A stretch of 11,242 nt of DNA from Candidatus Hydrogenedentota bacterium (lineage in GTDB: Bacteria; Hydrogenedentota; Hydrogenedentia; Hydrogenedentales; SLHB01). The stretch is from NCBI GenBank assembly GCA_013349485.1, contig DUZM01000097.1:1-11242 (forward strand), read 5' to 3'. Below are positions 7,126 through 11,242 of the stretch, piece by piece (within the stretch, counting starts at the first letter, position 1; each line of letters opens with the position of its first letter). The notes below the pieces were generated by a model, which did no database searches, was not told the DNA's origin, and saw nothing but the letters and a program-made list of their open reading frames with translations. The position numbers were made by a program, and so were the translations under genes.

Positions 7126-8250
7126 ATGAGAGACAAAGGCAACGTACAGGTAGGCGTGATCATGGCCGGCGGCTCAGGTGAGCGGTTCTGGCCGCTTTCG
7201 CGGCGGCGGCGTCCGAAACAGCTCCTATGCCTCAGCAGCGAAACCGACACCATGCTTGGCGAGGCCGTACAGCGGATCGAGCCGCTCATTGCCCCCGAGT
7301 ACATCTACGTCGCCACGGGGAGGGGCCTCGTCGACGTTATCCGCGACGCCCGCGTCGGTGTGCCCGATGAGAACGTCATAGCGGAACCCTGTAAGCGCAA
7401 TACGGCGGGGTGCCTCGCCTACGCGGCCGCCCACATGCTAGCTAGATACGGCGGCGACGGTTCGAACATCATCATGGCCGTTACCACCGCCGACCATCGC
7501 ATCGGAGACACGGAACGGTTCAGAAAGACCGTATCCGCCGCGCTGGCCGCCGCTGAAGGTGAGTCGGCCTTGGTGACGGTCGGCGTGGTGCCCACCCGAC
7601 CAGAGACAGGCTACGGCTACATACAGGTCCGCGAAGACGTCCGCGTGGCGCCCTGTAACGATGGCGACGTGCCCGTGTACCAAGTCGTGGCGTTTCATGA
7701 GAAACCCAGCCGAGAACGCGCCCAGGACTTCAGCGATACGGGACACTACTTCTGGAACAGCGGGATGTTCTTCTGGCGCATCTCAACGTTTCTCGAGGAA
7801 CTGGAGCAGGCACGGCCCGCACTCGCGGCCGCCACGCGCGACATGGCGGGCGCGATGCAGAACGGCGACCCGCAGGGCGTCGAGCGGATCTTCGAAGCGC
7901 TTGAAGACATCTCAATCGACTACGCTCTCATGGAACACGCAAGCAACGTCCGCGTGGCCCGGGCCGACTTCCCCTGGGACGACATCGGCGCATGGCCTGC
8001 CCTCGACCGGACGCGGGCCCGCGACGAGAACGGCAACATCGAATTCGGCGATCCCGTGGTCATCGATTGTGAAGACACGATTGTCTACAACGCCGTGGGG
8101 GCCGAGGACATGGCCGTAAGCGTCATTGGCATGGAAGACGCGGTGGTGGTCGTCACCCAAGACGCCGTGTTGGTGGCTCGCAAAGACCGCGCCCAGGACG
8201 TCCGGCACGCGGTCCGCGCCCTGCGCGAACGCGGCGCGAACCAGATCTAG
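7126..8250 (+). CDS. manC: Mannose-1-phosphate guanylyltransferase (GDP-mannose pyrophosphorylase)
   Basis: The enzyme transfers GMP from GTP to mannose-1-phosphate, making GDP-mannose for glycans, exopolysaccharide or LPS sugars in the cytosol. The 374 residues match the short, monofunctional form without the phosphomannose isomerase domain of long ManC/AlgA proteins. Motifs seen are AGGSGERFWPLS (14-25) and RPKQ (29-32) for nucleotide binding, a metal Asp in TADH (121-124), PETGYGYI (159-166), FHEKP (190-194), WNSGMF (210-215), SIDYALME (263-270) and PWDDIGAW (283-290). The last 60 residues are beta-rich, as in the family's left-handed helix or dimer region. The usual GRNTAP is altered to KRNTAG (90-95). 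The start ATG has GGGGAG at 7111-7116, 9 nt upstream. It is divergent from ftsH and stands alone on its strand. The enzyme class is firm; the symbol is by family resemblance. Confidence 0.88.
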   Translation: MRDKGNVQVGVIMAGGSGERFWPLSRRRRPKQLLCLSSETDTMLGEAVQRIEPLIAPEYIYVATGRGLVDVIRDARVGVPDENVIAEPCKRNTAGCLAYAAAHMLARYGGDGSNIIMAVTTADHRIGDTERFRKTVSAALAAAEGESALVTVGVVPTRPETGYGYIQVREDVRVAPCNDGDVPVYQVVAFHEKPSRERAQDFSDTGHYFWNSGMFFWRISTFLEELEQARPALAAATRDMAGAMQNGDPQGVERIFEALEDISIDYALMEHASNVRVARADFPWDDIGAWPALDRTRARDENGNIEFGDPVVIDCEDTIVYNAVGAEDMAVSVIGMEDAVVVVTQDAVLVARKDRAQDVRHAVRALRERGANQI

Positions 8251-8275
8251 CGGGCCGCGAACGGTAGACCTCGCA

Positions 8276-8371
8276 TCACAGGTGTTTCGAGAACGCAAGA
8301 AGCGGATTGCCCCACACAAACGCCGCAATGGCGCACACCGCCGCGCCGATGTCGACGCAAAGCCTGCTCAT
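8276..8371 (-). CDS. Possible tiny hydrophobic protein (31 aa), overlaps the preceding small ORF by ATGA
   Basis: A 31-codon frame starts at the ATG of an ATGA that also forms the stop of the preceding 29-codon frame. The product MSRLCVDIGAAVCAIAAFVW... has one hydrophobic stretch (about 7-20) and a short polar end (SKHL). In this frame the codons just upstream also read like protein (VWWLDEM), so this and the previous frame may be two halves of one small two-helix membrane protein split by a frameshift rather than two genes. The stop is 25 nt from the convergent guanylyltransferase stop. No homologue is recognised. Support is composition, the ATGA coupling and position in a minus-strand run. 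Confidence 0.3.
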   Translation of the reverse strand: MSRLCVDIGAAVCAIAAFVWGNPLLAFSKHL

Positions 8372-8457
8372 TTCGTCCAACCACCACACAAGGCGTTCGC
8401 TGCAATGACCCCACCCAGAAAGCCGCCAACCAGTGCGCAAAGCACTCTCTCTGCCAT
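8368..8457 (-). CDS. Possible tiny membrane protein (29 aa) with a Gly-rich helix
   Basis: A 29-codon frame starts 30 nt after the stop of the membrane-protein gene at 8488-8901. It encodes MAERVLCALVGGFLGGVIAA and then a short Cys/Gly/Trp tail. Residues 5-22 could form one transmembrane helix with small-residue GG spacing, a pattern typical of helix packing. AAGAG lies about 8 nt before the ATG, a weak ribosome-binding site. It ends in ATGA, shared with the next small frame. It may be a genuine small protein or the first half of a frameshifted two-helix protein. Length alone gives little statistical support. Confidence 0.33.
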   Translation of the reverse strand: MAERVLCALVGGFLGGVIAANALCGGWTK

Positions 8458-8487
8458 TCGCACTGCTCTTGTCGATGACGCCGAAAC

Positions 8488-8901
8488 TTACCGGGGCGAC
8501 GCGCCCGGCTCGGGGCATTGATTGGAGCGTTTGCTTATGAGCCGGTGAATCCAACCGAAGCCCCACATGGTTATCAGCGTATACGCGCAGTAAATCACAG
8601 GGAAGAGAATCACGTGCATGTGGGCGGCGGTGTTCGGGTCGGTTTTGCCGTTGGCTGCGTAGGTACCGTAGCCGCACAAGCCTACTGCCAGAACGAGGTA
8701 GGCCCCGAGGTGCAGAATCAACGGATTGCCGCGCCGTCTTTGTGTGTAAATAACGAAACCGACCGCAGCGGTGGGCGCTGCGATCGCGTAGAAACTGTAA
8801 CGCACTATCCTTAGAACGCCGTAGATCTCTTCGTCGGCTGCATTTACAAACGCCAGCGTGAAGATCAACGCTATGATTCCGATTGAGATTGTCTTAAACA
8901 T
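8488..8901 (-). CDS. Small multi-pass membrane protein, function unknown
   Basis: This 137-residue protein is not recognised as a named family. It has about four hydrophobic segments: 3-20 (TISIGIIALIFTLAFV), 34-52, 61-78 (LILHLGAYLVLAVGLCG) and 96-114 (HVILFPVIYCAYTLI). A positively charged RRR at 55-57 suggests a cytosolic loop between segments 2 and 3, and the C-terminal tail is basic and polar. The first segment could instead be a cleaved signal peptide, since VNA-AD at 19-23 fits a signal peptidase site. It lies 31 nt after the acetyltransferase stop on the same strand, so it is likely co-transcribed. No convincing Shine-Dalgarno precedes the ATG, which suggests coupling to the upstream gene or a leader-independent start. 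Confidence 0.72.
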   Translation of the reverse strand: MFKTISIGIIALIFTLAFVNAADEEIYGVLRIVRYSFYAIAAPTAAVGFVIYTQRRRGNPLILHLGAYLVLAVGLCGYGTYAANGKTDPNTAAHMHVILFPVIYCAYTLITMWGFGWIHRLISKRSNQCPEPGASPR

Positions 8902-8932
8902 GTTGAAGATGTGCCCGGCTTAGCGTGAGCGA

Positions 8933-9397
8933 CTAGACCAGTTCCAATTCATACTCGATATTAGTGTCTTCAGTTCTGCGCGCTGCGGCAAACCCGCAAG
9001 ACTCATATGTCCTTTGCGCAGGGACGAAAAAGTCCTCGTCTGTAGTCGTTACGCAGGCCTTGCGTATGCCGTTCTCTCGAAATATGCGAATGATCTCCTG
9101 AATCTGTCTTTTCCCGATTCCTCTGCGCTGATGCCGCGGAACGACACAATTCCATCCGATTATGCCTATTTCCGGTTTCTGTCTGGGGTCGTAGGACGCC
9201 ATGCCAACTGGCTTCTCATCCAGACACGTGATGAAGGTGCACGCTCCCACGGTCGCAGCGTGCTCAGTGACTTCGCGATCGAATTGCCGAATCTTCTCTT
9301 CCAGAACAGAGTTCCAGAGCGGGGCCCATGCCTGCTTGAGCAAGCTGAAGACGGTGCCTGGCTCGTGCTCGCCAGGAGAGGTGAATCGAAGATGCAT
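8933..9397 (-). CDS. GNAT-family N-acetyltransferase
   Basis: GNAT enzymes move an acetyl group from acetyl-CoA to an amine on a small molecule, peptide or protein. The 154 residues show the fold in order: an N-terminal helix region, a beta strand with a short loop (CLDEKPVGMASYD, 58-70), then motif A, CVVPRHQRRGIGKRQIQE (84-101), where QRRGIG is the pyrophosphate-binding loop. The C-terminal YESCGF (121-126) is the usual motif B end. The substrate cannot be read from the sequence. The ATG is the first possible start, because an in-frame stop lies four codons upstream; AGGA is only 1 nt from it, an unusually close spacing. The gene follows the nucleotidyltransferase-like gene by 71 nt and precedes the small membrane protein by 31 nt, forming a probable operon. 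Confidence 0.87.
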   Translation of the reverse strand: MHLRFTSPGEHEPGTVFSLLKQAWAPLWNSVLEEKIRQFDREVTEHAATVGACTFITCLDEKPVGMASYDPRQKPEIGIIGWNCVVPRHQRRGIGKRQIQEIIRIFRENGIRKACVTTTDEDFFVPAQRTYESCGFAAARRTEDTNIEYELELV

Positions 9398-9468
9398 TTC
9401 CTGTACTCACAGCGTTTTGCGCATCAGCGGCCCGGGCTCGCCGACGGCACAGATCGTGGCCTTCCGGG

Positions 9469-10305
9469 CTACGATTGCGCGTTGCCTGGACACACCAGGT
9501 TCACGGCGCCTTCCGCGAAACGCAGACATTCGGAGAAGAAATGCACGCGTTCAGCCGTCGTCAACCTTCCAAGAAACGACGCGTCCAGGTATTCGGCAAA
9601 AAGATCCCTGAAGAACCCCTTACCTTGGAACTCTGGAACGCACTTCTCGAAACGCTCGAATAGCGGTTGCTTCTTGAGCGTCCTGTCCCCATAGAGTAGA
9701 AAGAGCGCTCGCGCCACTTCAAAAGTACTGCATTTGGTGATATGTCCTTCAACCGCCTCTTTGTCCGCCCATTCCGGGGAGATATCATGGGCGTACCGTG
9801 TCAGTGTCTCGAACAGTGAACGAAGACGATCCGGTACGAGTTCTCGCGGGTCTATCACGAGAAGCGCCTCGCGTATGTCCCGACCGAATATGGGACGGGC
9901 ACACGCGACGAAATCAAAGGCGTAGATCGTCAAGTATTTCATGCCGGAACGGCGCAGCAGTCGAATTACGTCTTGTTTGCTCGCGTTGTCCTTGCGCGGA
10001 ACGAGATCAATTGCTACCCAAGGCCCGACGTCAACGCACGGACGCGGCCTGCGCACGCCGCCGCCCCAGGAACGGTCGACCTCCTTTATAAAGGCCAGTT
10101 GCTCAAAGACCTTTACCGCGGACCAGTCGTGGCAATGGGATTCGAGGATGAAAAACAGATCCACTTCACTGCGTTCCGGCGTGAAATCATTGCGCGGAAG
10201 ACCTCCGGTCAAGTATACCGAGACAAGGTCGTCCGCGACTGGACGGACGCGGAGGGCCCCGGCGACCTCGTCAGCGATCTGCCATGCCATCTGCTCAGTG
10301 AACAC
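9469..10305 (-). CDS. Nucleotidyltransferase-fold protein, related to aminoglycoside nucleotidyltransferases
   Basis: The N-terminal half resembles the pol-beta-like nucleotidyltransferase fold. YLTGGLPRNDFTPERSEVDLFF corresponds to the family's G-S/G-x-x-R-x-D...S-D-x-D motif, and AIDL (98-101) could carry the third acidic residue. The first catalytic Asp is Glu (SEVDL, 46-50). The C-terminal part (about 175-275) is helical and Arg-rich, as in two-domain enzymes that adenylylate aminoglycosides, but no precise family can be named, and activity on antibiotics is not implied. Start choice: a GTG at 10305 has AAGGAG 6 nt before it (10312-10317). The ATG at 10320 has only AGGA touching it, and a GTG at 10362 has no site. 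I therefore prefer 10305 (278 residues), with 10320 as the alternative. It heads the minus-strand group with the GNAT gene. Confidence 0.72.
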   Translation of the reverse strand: MFTEQMAWQIADEVAGALRVRPVADDLVSVYLTGGLPRNDFTPERSEVDLFFILESHCHDWSAVKVFEQLAFIKEVDRSWGGGVRRPRPCVDVGPWVAIDLVPRKDNASKQDVIRLLRRSGMKYLTIYAFDFVACARPIFGRDIREALLVIDPRELVPDRLRSLFETLTRYAHDISPEWADKEAVEGHITKCSTFEVARALFLLYGDRTLKKQPLFERFEKCVPEFQGKGFFRDLFAEYLDASFLGRLTTAERVHFFSECLRFAEGAVNLVCPGNAQS

Positions 10306-10311
10306 CGTTTT

Positions 10312-10317
10312 CTCCTT
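10312..10317 (-). promoter_or_regulatory. Strong Shine-Dalgarno AAGGAG that decides the nucleotidyltransferase start
   Basis: AAGGAG on the minus strand sits 6 nt before a GTG codon (10303-10305), an ideal spacing. It lies inside the longer frame, immediately after the ATG at 10318-10320. The most probable initiation codon is therefore the GTG, and the ATG would give five extra residues (MKEKT). Confidence 0.5.
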
Positions 10318-10392
10318 CATTCCTGGCCAGAACGGGTCAACGTGAGCGACACAAGTCGGCACAAAGCCGTCGCTGGAATCCGCTCAATGGGC

Positions 10393-10421
10393 AGCATATC
10401 GCACACCGTGAATGAACACAA
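10393..10421 (-). promoter_or_regulatory. Weak candidate promoter for the nucleotidyltransferase-GNAT group
   Basis: On the minus strand TTGTGT (10416-10421) and TATGCT (10393-10398) are 17 nt apart. Each box has clear mismatches to consensus, so this is only a candidate. Some promoter is needed in 10321-10575, because the tRNA upstream ends in an intrinsic terminator. I see no convincing gene in that 255 nt stretch. Confidence 0.28.
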
Positions 10422-10575
10422 ATCAAAACGAATACTGGCGTGCTTCCCCGGACAATTCCTCTCTGGGCCTCCTGCCAATCTGTGTCTACTCGTGGATCAA
10501 TCCCTCTCCTGGCTTGCACGGTCGAGTTCGCTCTGGCAGTGGCTTATCACGGGGCCGGACTCTGAGTCGCGGCAT

Positions 10576-10612
10576 AAAGAAAAGCCAGCGACCCCTGGCG
10601 CAAGTCACTGGC
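10576..10612 (-). terminator. Intrinsic terminator downstream of the tRNA
   Basis: Read on the minus strand, GCCAGTGAC (10604-10612) pairs with GTCGCTGGC (10584-10592). This makes nine base pairs with one G-U, around an 11 nt loop, followed at once by TTTTCTTT (10576-10583). It begins 15 nt after the tRNA 3' end and should separate tRNA transcription from the nucleotidyltransferase gene. Confidence 0.85.
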
Positions 10613-10627
10613 CGAATTGATCTTAGA

Positions 10628-10703
10628 TGGTAGCGGTGCACGGACTCGAACCGCGGACCCATGGATTATGATTCCACTGCTCTACCAACTGAGCTACACC
10701 GCC
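10628..10703 (-). tRNA. tRNA with anticodon CAT, probably elongator tRNA-Met
   Basis: The 76 nt cloverleaf folds fully on the minus strand: acceptor GGCGGTG with CACCGCT (G1-U72 wobble), D arm GCTC...GAGC, anticodon stem GTGGA/TCCAT with loop ATCATAA, and T arm CGCGG-TTCGAGT-CCGTG. The discriminator is A and the CCA is encoded. The anticodon CAT allows elongator Met, initiator Met or Ile with lysidine. The initiator is unlikely because the 1-72 pair is not mismatched and the anticodon stem lacks three G-C pairs. GGCGGTGTAGCTCAG with an ending GCTACCA resembles elongator Met of Bacillus, so elongator is favoured over Ile2. Confidence 0.95.
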
Positions 10704-10720
10704 ACCCAACGTCTATCGAA

Positions 10721-10729
10721 ATTCTAGCA
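10721..10729 (-). promoter_or_regulatory. Extended -10 promoter of the tRNA
   Basis: TGC-TAGAAT on the minus strand is an extended -10 (TGn plus TAGAAT, one mismatch to TATAAT). The start would fall near 10714, giving a leader of about 10 nt before the mature tRNA 5' end at 10703. No good -35 is visible, which fits an extended -10 promoter. It sits in the 44 nt gap between the tRNA and the gene upstream. Confidence 0.55.
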
Positions 10730-10747
10730 CAACCTGCGGGGAAAAAT

Positions 10748-11242
10748 CTACTCACGAAACGACCCTGGCATTAGTGAAATGAACCCTTTGGTGTCGGGTT
10801 CGTGGTCGGTGATGTCATCGTTGTTCATGTCAAAGTCGCAGCGGAGGGTCATGTCGCGCTCGATGTTCATAGGCAGTTCGCGGCGTCCGAGTTTGCCTTC
10901 GCCCATGGGACACTCGACGATAACGGTCACGGCGCCGGCCGGAATGCCTTCGATTCGGTAATACCCGTACCACAAAATCGGGCAGCCCCGCTGCACGAGC
11001 GCATGGGTTGCGGCGTCCTGGAACGCGACGGATACGATTCCGACCGGTGCGGGCTCGTCCTCGACGGTGACGGCGCCCTCGAGCACGCTCGAGCCGGCCG
11101 GGAACGGGAAATCGACTACGGCCGTTTCGCCGGCCTCGACCTGCGCATCGAGCATCATTAAGTGGACGTTGGGCCTTTCCTGAGTCGGCGGCACTAGCGC
11201 CGCCATGTGTATCGGCCCCGGCACCACGCCGTCGATTACGTA
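10748..11242 (-). CDS. Protein with carboxypeptidase-regulatory-like beta domain, 5'-truncated by window edge
   Basis: The frame is open through the right edge, so about 164 C-terminal residues are visible. The GTG at 11227 is only an internal Val of a frame beginning YVIDGVVPG. The pattern resembles a carboxypeptidase-regulatory-like or CnaB-like beta-sandwich: LEGAVTVEDEPAPVGIVSVAF, then YYRIEGIPAGAVTVIVE, where the EGIPAG-V-V strand is characteristic. A preceding stretch (VEAGETAVVDFPFPAGSS) looks like the end of an earlier similar domain. The C-terminus is acidic (DMNNDDITDHEPD) and ends without a membrane anchor or sorting signal. Such domains occur in large extracytoplasmic proteins; what this one binds is unknown. 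The tRNA lies 44 nt downstream. Confidence 0.68.
   Translation of the reverse strand, partial: YVIDGVVPGPIHMAALVPPTQERPNVHLMMLDAQVEAGETAVVDFPFPAGSSVLEGAVTVEDEPAPVGIVSVAFQDAATHALVQRGCPILWYGYYRIEGIPAGAVTVIVECPMGEGKLGRRELPMNIERDMTLRCDFDMNNDDITDHEPDTKGFISLMPGSFRE

Noticed and set aside
9014..9694. 226-codon plus-strand frame across the GNAT gene and the end of the nucleotidyltransferase gene
   Set aside because: Covers two opposing genes with family motifs and the spacer between them; no motif of its own.
10321..10362. Longer nucleotidyltransferase start at the GTG at 10362
   Set aside because: No Shine-Dalgarno precedes it and the added residues (MPTCVAHVDPFWPG) look unlike a structured N-terminus; the AAGGAG at 10312-10317 favours a later start.
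10412..10633. 73-codon plus-strand frame in the tRNA-nucleotidyltransferase spacer
   Set aside because: Runs straight through the tRNA terminator and into the tRNA 3' end, with no ribosome-binding site or domain.
10628..10703. Search for an attachment-site duplication of the tRNA 3' end in the window
   Set aside because: No second copy of the tRNA 3' end was seen, and no integrase or transposase is present, so no island boundary can be claimed.

Overview
The window is a GC-rich bacterial chromosome segment, roughly 60 % G+C by eye, with conserved housekeeping genes, a tRNA and a short accessory block. The phylum cannot be proven from the sequence. A GH51 glycosidase carrying a laminin-G-like domain, a protein with carboxypeptidase-regulatory-like domains, and a stand-alone ftsH-folP-glmM-pdxJ cluster would fit an uncultured polysaccharide-degrading lineage such as Hydrogenedentota or the PVC group. 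That is a low-confidence inference.

Layout. (1) 1-1858, + strand: 3' part of a GH51 alpha-L-arabinofuranosidase-like gene, cut by the left edge. (2) 1912-6945, - strand: four genes read ftsH, folP, glmM, pdxJ. The spacings are 6 nt (ftsH-folP), 33 nt (folP-glmM) and 123 nt (glmM-pdxJ). They encode the membrane AAA+ protease, dihydropteroate synthase (folate), phosphoglucosamine mutase (cell-wall UDP-GlcNAc supply) and pyridoxine 5'-phosphate synthase (vitamin B6). A good sigma70-like promoter lies before ftsH. (3) 7126-8250, + strand: a mannose-1-phosphate guanylyltransferase making GDP-mannose, transcribed divergently from ftsH across a 180 nt control region. (4) 8276-10305, - strand: an accessory block that looks less GC-rich. 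It holds a nucleotidyltransferase-fold protein resembling aminoglycoside nucleotidyltransferases, a GNAT acetyltransferase, a small four-helix membrane protein, and possibly two tiny hydrophobic ORFs overlapping by ATGA. (5) 10628-10703, - strand: a tRNA with anticodon CAT, probably elongator Met, with an extended -10 promoter just upstream and a clear intrinsic terminator just downstream. (6) 10748-11242, - strand: C-terminal part of a protein with a carboxypeptidase-regulatory-like beta domain, cut by the right edge.

The housekeeping genes are ordinary and well conserved. The part most worth a second look is the accessory block between the GDP-mannose gene and the tRNA. It pairs two families that often modify small molecules and has a diverged nucleotidyltransferase active site. 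No mobile element, CRISPR array or clearly new system was found.
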